Below are positions 19,721 through 29,243 of a stretch of 29,346 bases of DNA, piece after piece. Position numbers and translations under genes: made by a program. Positions within the stretch are counted from its first letter, which is position 1, and each line of letters opens with the position of its first letter. Under the pieces are notes generated by a model. The model did no database searches and was not told the origin of the DNA. It saw only the letters and a list, made by a program, of their open reading frames with translations. The DNA is from Brachionus koreanus (lineage: Eukaryota; Rotifera; Eurotatoria; Ploima; Brachionidae), in contig PJRA01000196.1 of the NCBI GenBank assembly GCA_016987375.1, forward strand, positions 398,233-427,578. The letters run 5' to 3'.

Positions 19721-22479
19721 TAATTAAGCATTTAAAAATCTAATTAATTGTTTTGGATTTTATATTTATACCTAAAGTCGTGTGATTTTAAAATATTTCA
19801 AAAAAAACCTGTTTTAAAAAAAATGTACACTTTTTGAGCGATTATAAAAATTTTTAAATAAAATAAATAATAAGTAAAACAATAGTTTTGTTCAGAATTT
19901 TCTCTAGTTTTAAAATTTGTATTTAAATATATAGATTAAGGAGTTTGGAAAAAAGGAGATCCCGAAAAAGTAAAAAAAAATGTCAAAAATTTTCCAATTT
20001 TTTTCCGAAAAAATTCTGAATTTTTTTTTCAAGATAACCAGCTCTGTCTATCGAGTAATTTCGTTTGATAAAATCTGAGATAAATAAGCTTAAATAAGAT
20101 ATACTTTATATAAGGCTGTAAAGTTACAGACCTCTCTAGCCAAAATAAAAAAATTTTTGACTTCCCCCCCTAAAATTTTGGCTTAATCCGGGTTTTCATA
20201 TACGTAGAATCTAAAAATGAGGTCGAAATCCATATCTGAAGATATTGTGGAAGTTTTGCATAGCACGAACTTTATTTTAACATAGAATTTTTGAAAGAAA
20301 GCTAACTTTCTCTTACAAATTTCTTTTAAATTACAATTCTCCCCTTAATTTAAAAGAGAAGCCAAACAAAAATGACTCAATAAATTTGAATTATATATTT
20401 AAGAACAGCAATATTTTAATTAGACCAATGGCCAAACCAAGAAGTGGAGAAAAAGCTTTTGAATATTTTTATTCATTAATAATAAATTCCTTTGTAATCA
20501 AGATATCAATGTTGAAATTTTTTACTTTTAATATTTCAATTTTTAAAAAAATAAAGTTAATTTATTAAAATTTTGTTTCAAAATTTGAACTATTTAGCTA
20601 AAATATCTTGCTGTTAAATTTTTTAAAAAATACGATTAATTCTATTCAATTTTTATAATTTAATTAATGGATTGTTATTCAGTCTCTTGAGCCATTAATA
20701 ATATTATTTGAACCTTGATAGCTTATTTAAAAAAGACTAAGTTTTAGTTTTAGATATAGGTTTTAATGAGGTGAGAAAACTACATAAATATTTGCATACA
20801 ATCCACCATTGCGTCTGTAACTAGCAATGTTTAACCACCTGTTTTTCAACGATGCTAAGTCATATCAATGTAAATTAATACTTTTATATCTAGTTAATTT
20901 TTGTGTGTGTAGAGCTTTTTACCAAAATAAATAATGCTGTTTTTGAATGTGCTTAAAACAAGTCACAAATACTTTATTGCTTTTTAAATTAATAAATTTA
21001 AAATGAAGAGCTTGCAAAATTTTTTTGTTTCAAGTTATATAATGAAAATTTTCCAAAAATAAATAACTTATTTTTTATTATTTCAAATATTTAAATATTA
21101 GAAAAGATTGTAATCAATTTACATAATTAGGAGTACATAGAATAAAGCATACAGGTCGTATGAAAAAACCAAAAAAAAAAAATCTAGAAAAATAAGAAAC
21201 TTTAAACTATTCAGACAATGGATTGGATTGAAGAAATAAAAAATGAGAAAACCAATTATTTGCGGATTAAATATTTCTTATTATGAGCTTTCATTTTAAA
21301 AATTGTTGAGTTATGAGTTGGTTTTTTTTTTCTATTTTCTATTCTTGCTCACTAGTTGTAGCAAATTTATCACAGATTGTATTTGCTTTGTACAAATTCG
21401 GTTCTTTCATTTAATTCTTAAGAGATTTTTAATCAAACATAAAAAAAGATAAGTAGTGATATTTTGAGTTTGAAAGGTTAAATTCCAAAGTCATTATGCG
21501 TTATTTAAACGCCCAAGAACTTTTTCATTCCGACTATTAGCATAAACAATTATTTTGACAATTATTAAGCCAGAAAAGTATTCAAAACTACGAATAATTT
21601 AAGTAGTACCTTCATTATTTATATCTATTTAAAAAAAGAGTTCTTGTGTTGTAATACATAATAGAAAAATAGCAATAAACAAGGCTCATTAAAGCTTCAA
21701 CTCAAATAGCTATTATAAAGCTATTTAAATTTTTGAAAGAGTATGTCAAATGGAAAATTCGAACATTTAGCATTTAGTATCTTTAATTTATTAAATTTCT
21801 ATAAGAAGATTTTTATTTCAATTTAATGATGAATCCAGATTTAGTTAATTGATTTTTCGTTATTCTTCACTGGCTAATAGATTGCTTCACAACATTTTGA
21901 CTAGTCTCAACAATTAAGCATTCACTGACCTAAATTTCAAGACCTAAGCTTTGTTAGTTTTTTTTTTCTATTTGATAAGATCTCCGTTTCATTCAGTAGT
22001 TCTTATTTAAAAATCAAAAAGCCAATTTTCTCTTTTTTACAATTTTTTTTTTTTTTTGATGCCGATTTTAAAGTATTTAAATTTAATCATTTTTATTGAA
22101 ACATTTTTATTTAATTAATTAAAATTTTTTGAGTTTGCTACCAGATACAAAGTGGTATATGTTTTGAATTACTGACAAGTGGAATAAAGTTAATTCTATT
22201 GTATATATATCTTTTTTGTTTCATATAGTAGTAAGCGTGACAATTGCTTTGATCATATTAAAAAAATTAGAAACTTGTTTTCTAAATAAGCTAATTGTAA
22301 TGCCTGACTAATCCCCCGATTGTTTTATTATACTTTTAACAAAAATTTCGCAAAAATTAATCATTAATTGAGAAATAGGCTTAGCGAGTAGAAATTAAAA
22401 CCTAATAGCTTTCATATGATTCTGTGATCGATTGATGGTATATATCATTTTTTTATAGTACTATGTTTTTACAGTGAGA
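19721..22479. other. long AT-rich stretch, no gene seen
   Basis: No domain-bearing frame is found on either strand. The area 20030-20470 is slightly less AT-rich, with cttcccccccta and taatccgggtttt patches, and may hold a decayed element. The frame at 20386-20568 is short and Phe/Ile/Lys-rich, so it is not called. Confidence 0.4.
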
Positions 22480-22793
22480 GATATGTTGGGACAGGACTGA
22501 GTCATTCTATTCCATTGGTTGTCAGACTAGTGGATGAATACAAACAAGGCTTCGAATCAAGATATATTGAATAGTCATACTCCATTGTGTAATTGCTACC
22601 TTACTATTTCTTCTTTTTTTCATGAAGCTTCAACTGTGTTAACTTCTGTCACATGTAACAATCTTTTTCAATATATGTCTTTTAAACTTTCTTTACATTT
22701 TTTTTTAGCTGATTTACTTTATTTTTATTTTTTTTACTTTATTCTGAAGGAGCTCTAGCTCGGTACAGAAAACAAATAAATAAATAATAAATG
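22480..22793 (+). mobile_element. probable SINE sharing a LINE 3' tail
   Basis: An ~300-bp element. Its 5' part contains ggcttcgaatcaag (about 22548-22561), a good match to the Pol III B box (GGTTCGANNCC); a possible A-box region lies upstream but is degenerate. The 3' end (22736-22793) reads actttattctgaaggagct, then cggtacag and an (AAATA)n-like tail, matching the minus-strand tail at 17512-17560. SINEs often borrow the 3' end of the LINE that moves them. The 74-codon frame inside is not considered a gene. Confidence 0.55.
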
Positions 22794-24114
22794 TCTGTGA
22801 ATTACTTAATGTATATGTTTTTGAAGTTGAATTAAATGATTAAATGAAAAAGAAGAAAAAAGTAAAACAATAGGCCAGTTTGCCTGGGGTGATAGTTTAG
22901 CTGTTTGTGCTGATGCTTTGTTTCTTAATTTTCTTAGAATTTTTGTTAGTAAGAGAAAATACATTTAAGTAGTTTTCTCAATTTTATAATGAAAAGATTC
23001 AAGTAAAGATGCTTTTTCAAAAAAAAAATTTTTCGCCTGAATGAGCTCAAATATTTCTTTAATTTGTCAAAGTATATTCAGGTGGATCAAAAAATTTTGT
23101 GTTTTTTTTTTAATTTAAAAATAAAGAAAATCAATAATCACATCTTCAAAACATAAACCATAAATCTCCAATATCTTTAGTTGTCTATCAGCCAGTAGTT
23201 CAAATTTAGACGTACCAGTTTTTTTCGTATGTTTATTAAGTTAAACATTAAAAATAAAAATTTATTAGATAAAAATCGATTTTTAATAAAACTAGCTCTG
23301 CCCTTCAAAATGATACAAAATACATGATAATTCTTTTTATCACTTAGCTGAAAAATTTAAATTACAAAATAGCACAAAAATGTCAATCAAAAATATATAT
23401 TTACTAGCTCTAATAAATTTTTTCTAAGTTTTAAATTTAAGAAGTTTTTTTTGAGATAATTTTCAATCACTTTGTTGACTTTTGTTATTTTCTCTTCTAT
23501 TTTTATTCCTCCTGAAAAAAGCATTGAAAATAAAACATTTTAAACAAAATTTTAACTAATTAAGTTATCTCGTTTTTTAATTTTTATGTTAGAACTTGGT
23601 ATGAAAGATGAGGCTTACAAACTAATCTAACTGATCAGTAAAAACAATTAAAACTACTCTTGACTAGGAAAAAAATAAAATTGATTAAAATTTTTTCTTA
23701 AATTTTAAAAGAAAATTTAAGGTTCTAGAAAAACGATTTCTTAATAAAATGTTGAATGTGCCAAGTTTTAAATTTTGGATGTTAAAACATGCAGCAATCA
23801 TAATCCATTCCATTCTAAAATCATTCGACCTTAGATGTATCCTTCTCACTAAAATTTGTTACAAAAGATCTGCTTCTCAGAATTTTTGTACTAATTTTTA
23901 AAGTAGCTCATTCTCATATTCAACAATTCAAGATAAAAATTAATGCTGAAACTTAACAAATCTTTGTTCTTGTTTTAAATCATTAAATAAATATTATAAA
24001 TTTTATTTTATTTTATTTTTTTTAGCCGAAAAAAAAAGAAATTTTAAGATTTTTTAAATAGAGAATAAATAGACAAATTGTTTTATTGCTTAAAAATTTT
24101 TTTTTTAAATTTAG
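22794..24114. other. AT-rich region upstream of the tau-family gene
   Basis: No coding region is recognised. It ends in a T-rich tract and TTTAG at 24110-24114, nine bases before the start codon of the next gene. So this is either an intron after a non-coding first exon or the flank of a trans-splice acceptor. No promoter can be pinpointed. Confidence 0.45.
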
Positions 24115-24122
24115 ATTTAAAA

Positions 24123-24662
24123 ATGAGCGAGCTGAGTGAGGACCTGAACGGTGGAGGAACGTTCGAAAATATTGAGCCTGTGAACGAAGCTAACAAAATA
24201 TTCGACCTAATTAGTCAATTAAATACGACTAATTTAAAAGAAAGTAGACAAGTATCTAAAATTCCGCGCTTTGGCGTTCTTCTCAAACAAGAAAAAATAA
24301 AAAAAAATCCAATTAATTCATCGACTAATTCGCTATCCTCTCAAACCGGATCTAGCGAAGAGACAAATCTAATCCGAACAAGTCGCATAGATCAAGTAGT
24401 AAATGCTCAAAAAAGGGGAGTATCTATGTCGGGCTCGTCCTCTTTTCTAAACAAGACAAGATCACTTAGCACTCAACCGAGCACCGACAACCTTAGCATG
24501 TTTAGTGATAGATCGGATAAAAAAGTTCGCTATTTAGTCAAGCACAGACCAAGAGCTAGCCAAGTCAAAATATTTAGTCAAAAGCTTGAACTAAAAAATG
24601 TTAAATCTAAAATAAACAGTCTTGAGAAAGCAAATTATGTGCCTGGCGGTGGCAATGTGGTT
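24123..24662 (+). CDS. tau/MAP2/MAP4-family microtubule-associated protein, first coding exon (partial)
   Basis: Proteins of this family bind and stabilise microtubules through repeated C-terminal motifs. This exon encodes 180 residues from MSELSEDL to PGGGNVV and ends at a consensus donor (gtt|gtaagt, 24663), phase 0. The start at 24123 follows an acceptor at 24114; an upstream in-frame ATG at 24078 lies in the T-rich tract and is judged intronic. Residues 1-140 are polar, Ser/Thr/Asn-rich and probably disordered, as in the tau projection domain. A basic stretch (KHRPRAS, 140-146) leads into the first tubulin-binding repeat, about 149-180: KIFSQKLELKNVKSKINSLE...VPGGGNVV. This matches the repeat pattern VxI..KL.L.NV.SK..S...(6)..PGGG.V. 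Further repeats and the C terminus must lie in later exons, none of which I find before the window ends, implying an intron of at least 4.6 kb. Confidence 0.88.
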
Positions 24663-25444
24663 GTAAGTATTTTTTTTGTTTAAGTTTGCAGATAATTTAA
24701 AATTAATTTTTCAATAAGATTAAATATTTTTTTTTAAATTGCCTTGCTCAACCTTTTTTTTATTTAAATCAGGCTCCGACATTCTCTTATTGGTATAAAA
24801 ATAATCTTTTTAACCAAGGACTTGTTCTATCATTACATTTTATCTTTTTTGATAATTTTCAATTTTAGGAAAAGTTTTATTTATTTTTGAATAAAAAATT
24901 TTCAAAGATTTTGATAAATTAAATTATTTTTTTTTATTGAAAGATTTTTTCTTAACATGTTTTATTAATGTTGTGACTCTAAAATTCTTGGAACTGTGTG
25001 ACTATGTTCCGTTTGAGCCAATCGACTAAAATTATAATTATAGTCTTGAAAGCTAATTGAAGTTTATGGTCAAATTTAAACTATCATTTTTAAAAAATCA
25101 TCTCTATAAGGTTTTTAAAAATGTTTTGATTAACTTCAAAGGAATGTTCAACGTTTAAGTTTATTTTTTAAGTTTTCAAATATTCTATCTATGTATAATT
25201 ATCTACAACACTTGGCTATGTTTAGCTACAAATGAATATTTCTCTTGGCATCAAATTTTGGTCATATACTTTTCTCATTTTTTGATATCAATCTTTTTTC
25301 TTTATTTTTATAAATTTTAAGGGTAGTTAGTGAAATAAATAAATATATCAATGCAGCTTAAATAATTAAATTATATTTAGCTTAATTGTTACTTTTTAGC
25401 TCATTTAATTTTATCGCGCTGCAAAGAATTCATGATTTTACAAA
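24663..25444 (+). other. start of long tau-gene intron
   Basis: Begins with gtaagt. No coding exon, repeat or RNA gene is recognised. No second PGGG-type repeat exon was found here or downstream. Confidence 0.5.
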
Positions 25445-25588
25445 ATTAATGCCATTGGGCCCATATATCCGATCTCCTCGTTAGACGTTTAGGAGCAACT
25501 ATTTTTATGCTCCATTCTAGCTTAAACGCTCAGGGTTTAGTTAATTAACTAATCCAGTGATATCGACAGAGATGTCCATATATCACAG
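25445..25588 (-). repeat. structured dispersed repeat Y, copy 3, with palindromic insertion
   Basis: This minus-strand copy of repeat Y aligns with copies 1 and 2, keeping gacatctctgtcg, gcgtttaag...ctaaacgt, the ggagca/tgctcc hairpin, gagatcgga and gggcccaa. It is interrupted between the first hairpin and the long stem by about 25 extra bases that include the perfect 16-base palindrome ttagttaattaactaa (25537-25552). Confidence 0.7.
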
Positions 25589-25684
25589 TATTCTAAGTTC
25601 AGCTTAGAAAATTTAAATTATAAAAAATTGAATGAAGATTCATGTGATAGTGCCAGATTTTTTTTGGATAATGTGTTATTAATC

Positions 25685-25934
25685 AAAATAAGAAAAAGCA
25701 GAGCTTTATATTGCGAGTAACTGTTATAAACTCTAATTATTTAATCAATTTCTGTCAATATTTTTATTTTTTTTTAATGTATTTTACTCAAATTTGAACT
25801 TTTTTGATATTTATTTTTCAATCGCTAAGCTGAAAAGAAGGACTTAGTTCCATTCTGTGTAGCCTGAAGTTTACTTCAAATTATTTATTAAATAAATAAA
25901 ATAAGAAAAAGCAGAGCTTTATATTGCGAGTAAC
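25685..25934 (+). repeat. 37-bp exact direct repeats
   Basis: The 37 bases at 25685-25721 recur without change at 25898-25934 (starting aaaataagaaaaagcagagc). The spacer of 176 bp contains the left arm of the inverted-repeat element that begins at 25829. Perfect identity in otherwise diverged DNA suggests a recent duplication. Confidence 0.75.
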
Positions 25935-26502
25935 GGAGCGTTAATTTTTTTTAATTAATAAGCCACGGCAAAATTTAAAAAATGTCAAGATATTTATGCA
26001 AGTAATTAATTGTTTCTATAAGAAATATAATCAAAGAATTTTTTTTTTAAGTCCGTTATTCTCTTTACGCACATGCACATCTGCTTAATTAGCTCGTCAT
26101 GCGACAACTCGCTCCTCGCCAATCAAAACAAATTTGTATCCTGCATTTTATCTATATTTCTAAGATTTGTTGAATCCCTTAAAAAATATTTAATTGGCGC
26201 GGGATAACTAACCCTTTCATTTTTAATAAGCGTGGGAGGGAGTATTCCTTTTCATATTTAATTTTTTAGCTTAGATTTTCACATATTTGATTTTTAAATA
26301 TTAAGAAGACAAATAATGTGTCAATTAACTTAAGAATAAAAGACAAATAAAGATATTTCTAATAAAGCTAAATATAAAGTCGATCACAAACTCGCTTGAG
26401 ACGCAAACTGAAAGACGGAATATTTAATTTTTTTTTAATTTAAAAAATAATTTAGGCGAAGCCTTGGCCGGTTGGAATGGAGACTTAGTCCTTCTTTTCA
26501 GC
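25829..26502. mobile_element. 674-bp terminal-inverted-repeat element (MITE-like)
   Basis: The arms at 25829-25855 and 26475-26502 are inverted copies: 16 identical terminal bases (gctgaaaagaaggact) and then agt..ccattc with small differences. The interior has no transposase frame but includes a less AT-rich core (26040-26250). No target duplication is evident, so the superfamily is open. It lies in the tau intron. Confidence 0.55.
26060..26250. promoter_or_regulatory. possible regulatory core inside the inverted-repeat element
   Basis: This patch of higher GC and CpG content holds ccaatcaaa (CCAAT-box-like), ttggcgcggg (E2F-like) and gcgtgggaggg (EGR/KLF-like). The cluster in AT-rich DNA could be an intronic enhancer or alternative promoter. 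Equally it could be the unrelated interior of the transposable element. Motif matches only; no direct evidence. Confidence 0.25.
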
Positions 26503-26838
26503 CCCATGATTAATTTTTGATGTCGCACAATATTGCAAAATTACAAAAAAAGTTAATTTAGATTGAGTTTAGCTTTTAGATTTTTTTAAATGTTAGAAAA
26601 GAAATCTACAATTTACACTAATTTGTCTGGAAACAATTAAAGACTCATTATGTAAATTCTAAGTAAAAAAATTTGAATTAAAATTAAATAATGAATAATA
26701 AGAAAGAATTTATGAAATTGGTGCTATTTTAAGGAAAAAATCGAACGGAGTTTTAAATTTTTTTTGGTAATTTACATTGTAATTACGCAACGAAAGACGA
26801 AATATGAAAACGTATGAATTGATTAATCTCTTATAAAT

Positions 26839-27443
26839 CATGTTGTGTTTTATTAAAATTAACACATATTTTAATTTGATAAAATATAAACAAAACTTCT
26901 TATTTTTTAATTAGATTTTATATTTTTATCTAAAATATATCTAACTTAAATTTTAGCAATTTCTGTAACAGCTGTGCTTTGTACCAGATATTAAATATAA
27001 TAAATAATATTGCAACTAGTGTTAAATGATTGATGAGACATTTGTCAAAACAAACAAAATAAATAATTGAGAAGCATATAATGTTTTCTAAGCAAAATAG
27101 ATTTAATTTTTTTACATGAAAACATATACATCTTTAGAACACAAAAACATAGGTTATTGGTAATGGATAATGGTCATGATCAATTCCTAAAGGAATATTA
27201 TTTTAGAGAAACTAAAAAAAAGGAGAAATAAAAAATTTTCTGATATTTTTTCTTATCCATTTTTTTCTAATTTAATTGTATCGTTTTTAATAAAAAAATT
27301 AATTAGTAACTTTTAATACATTATTTCAACTCTATAAAGAAAAAATAAAATACATAAAAATAGTATTCTTTATTAGTTTTATTTATGTTTTAATGTATTT
27401 TATTAAATTAAAATATATTTTAATTTTCATAAAACACAACATG
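26839..27443. mobile_element. 605-bp element with long inverted repeats
   Basis: The sequence from 26839 (catgttgtgttttat...) matches the reverse complement of the sequence ending at 27443 over roughly 60 bases with limited mismatches and indels. The interior is AT-rich without a reading frame. No clear target duplication. It ends about 100 bp from a Tc1-type transposase relic but is not shown to be related to it. Confidence 0.55.
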
Positions 27444-27544
27444 TTTTAAATGTTTTATGAGTTTTAGCTTTATAAAACTTCACATTAGTTGATTTTTGCT
27501 AGTATCTAAAATTATCTTTCAAAAGGTTCGATTTTAAGATTTCG

Positions 27545-27800
27545 ATTGTAAAAGTCTACTTTGTTGCTACCAATTTATTATCAATATATAACCATAAATT
27601 CTCGATTGGATTAAGATAAGATGATATGGCACGCAAGTCTGTTGAAAAAACCAAGGATTATCTTTGTGGAAATATAACTTACTGATGTCAAAAGTTCATT
27701 TTCTAATGCTTCCTTGCATTTTGATCAATTTTCCTCTTATCTATATTAATGATACATCCCCATATTCTTGCAGACCTCCACCGCCTTGCAAATAGTTCAG
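27545..27800 (-). pseudogene. Tc1-type transposase relic
   Basis: On the minus strand, in shifting frames: RIWGCI (compare the VWGCI motif), NPWFFQQT..PYH (compare FQQDNxPxH, the second catalytic aspartate, here replaced by Thr), then SYLNPIENLW (compare SPDLNPIENLW). These are consecutive landmarks of Tc1-family DDE transposases. The lost aspartate, stops and frameshifts make it inactive. It differs from the relic at 5715-6230. Confidence 0.75.
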
Positions 27801-28085
27801 AAAAGCAAATAGTTATTGCAAATAATAGAAAAGTGTTCAAGAATTTAAAAAAAAATTAAACTCTTGATTTCTCATTTCTAAACTTTAATGTAGAATTTCT
27901 TGGTTGACTTTGGCCTTTTTTTTCTGTCGATATTTTAAAAAAGAAGTAAAATGTAATAAATGTAATTAAAATTTAACATCAATTTTGAATGAAAAATTTA
28001 ATTTTTTCAAAAATTTTTTTCAATTTTATTGACTTTTCCTTACAAAAACATTTGAAGAAAAAAAAAACAAGTGCGTGTTTAAATT

Positions 28086-28420
28086 TTTATGCTTAAGTGT
28101 ATTTATTGAATGTAATTTCACTTAATATATTCATTGGTACCCCTATATCCACCAAAAAATCCATCCTCAACCCATTCAGTCCAACACTGATTCTTATTTC
28201 ATTATTCACCATACTTGAATTTATATTAAACAATTAATGTGCTGTGTTTGTTTGATTTCTCTTTCTTATATATAATCATCTACATTCACTTTGTACTTAT
28301 TGCCATATTTATTCGAGACTTCAATTGTGACCTCATGCGATTTGACTTTTTCAACATTTCTTTTGTCTTGTGCTTTGCATTTATTCAGTCATTTTTGTGA
28401 TTTTTTCCTGATTTTTTTTA
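28086..28420 (-). pseudogene. LTR-retrotransposon gag/protease relic
   Basis: The minus-strand frame reads LNKCKAQDKRNVEKVK, then VTIEVSNKYGNKYKV, two stops, and MVNNEIRISVGLNG followed by MDFLVDIGVPMNILSE. The last part matches the retropepsin active-site region FLVDTGAxxNILS with the catalytic DTG changed to DIG. The layout (basic Cys-containing tail, then protease) is that of Ty3/Gypsy-like elements. No reverse transcriptase, integrase or LTR belonging to it was found nearby. It is an old, broken transposon fragment. Confidence 0.65.
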
Positions 28421-28436
28421 CTTCTAGACTTAAATA

Positions 28437-28606
28437 AATCATGCAATATTTTTACCTAGAAAAAGCCTCTGATAAGGCATCACATTACGGGATCATTAAA
28501 AAACTGAGCAATTTGGGATTAATCAAGTTCCTGTTGAATTGGGTCAACTTCCCAATCAACAGGACCTTTCAAATGAATTATAAATATTGTGCTTCAGCAT
28601 AAAAAG
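28437..28606 (+). pseudogene. LINE reverse transcriptase fragment
   Basis: The frame from 28441 reads MQYFYLEKASDKASHYGIIKKL...GLIKFLLNWV...NRTFQMNYKY, then a stop. This is the first catalytic segment of a LINE reverse transcriptase (D.EKAFDKVWH.GL..KL..LG, then LL.WI..FL..RTFQV.VN). It resembles the LINE family at 17690-18430 rather than that at 13685-15100. It is truncated on both sides and the catalytic KAFD is KASD. Confidence 0.7.
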
Positions 28607-28675
28607 CCAATTCTTATAAAGTTATTTGGTTCACAGGTTGCTTAATTAATCATTTGTTTTGTTTTCTTATGACAG

Positions 28676-28866
28676 CTGAGGGTCTATCAAATTTCGTTGC
28701 TGGGGCTAATCCAACGAATTTCTAGCATAGTAAAAAAAATAAATCATCAATTTCTGTACGAAAACCAAGAACAGCAAAGAATTTTGGATTAGCAAGCTAT
28801 TATGGATCGTTTAAAAGATAATTTCAATCGATTGGACGGGTCTTTATTCTTCCTTCATTTATTTTG
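28676..28866 (+). pseudogene. unrecognised reading frame with one stop
   Basis: After a good acceptor-like sequence (ttttcttatgacag, ending 28675) a frame of 63 codons with one internal TAG runs LRVYQISLLGLIQRISSIVKK...ENQEQQRILD, stop, QAIMDRLKDNFNRLDGSLF. It is helical and amphipathic, with heptad-like spacing of Ile/Leu. It may be a dead exon or part of a retroelement. No family recognised. Confidence 0.35.
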
Positions 28867-29110
28867 AATGAATCATTGTATGCAAAATAATTTATGTATA
28901 TATTTCAAGTCAAAGACTTTAAATTTACAATTTTTATTTCTTTAAAAATTGATACAAATTTAAATTTTAATTAATAAAATTTTTTTTGTGTTTAAAATAA
29001 AAAAGTCAAATGAAAAAAAAAAAAAGCTTGAATTTTAAATTTAAAATTAAGAGAATAAAGTAATAACAAAAATTTCAAGTCACAAGACTATTTTAAACTT
29101 TTGAAAATAG

Positions 29111-29243
29111 AACCAGACAACTTAAGTAAAATGCACTTCTTATTTCAAAGCCCAGATCAGCCACTGGTAATCTCATTTTTAAAATTAGTTCTGTTATATA
29201 AATCACTATTATTTTTCAGCTTATAAGTATAGGGGTATTTTAA
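29111..29243 (+). other. weak candidate exon pair at the window end
   Basis: A 56-base segment (29111-29166) lies between an atag acceptor and a gtaatc donor. It is followed by a 53-bp intron-like gap ending tttttcag and a short second segment. The joined frame ends SPDQPLLISIGVF and a stop at 29243. The intron size fits other genes in the window, but the coding part is too short to trust. Confidence 0.2.

Noticed and set aside
22534..22758. 74-codon frame
   Set aside because: Lies within the SINE and ends in Phe/Tyr/Leu low-complexity sequence; not a protein gene.
24078..24122. Upstream ATG extending the tau-family protein by 15 residues
   Set aside because: It falls in the T-rich tract before the acceptor at 24114 and encodes a hydrophobic low-complexity run; the start at 24123 gives a typical acidic N terminus.
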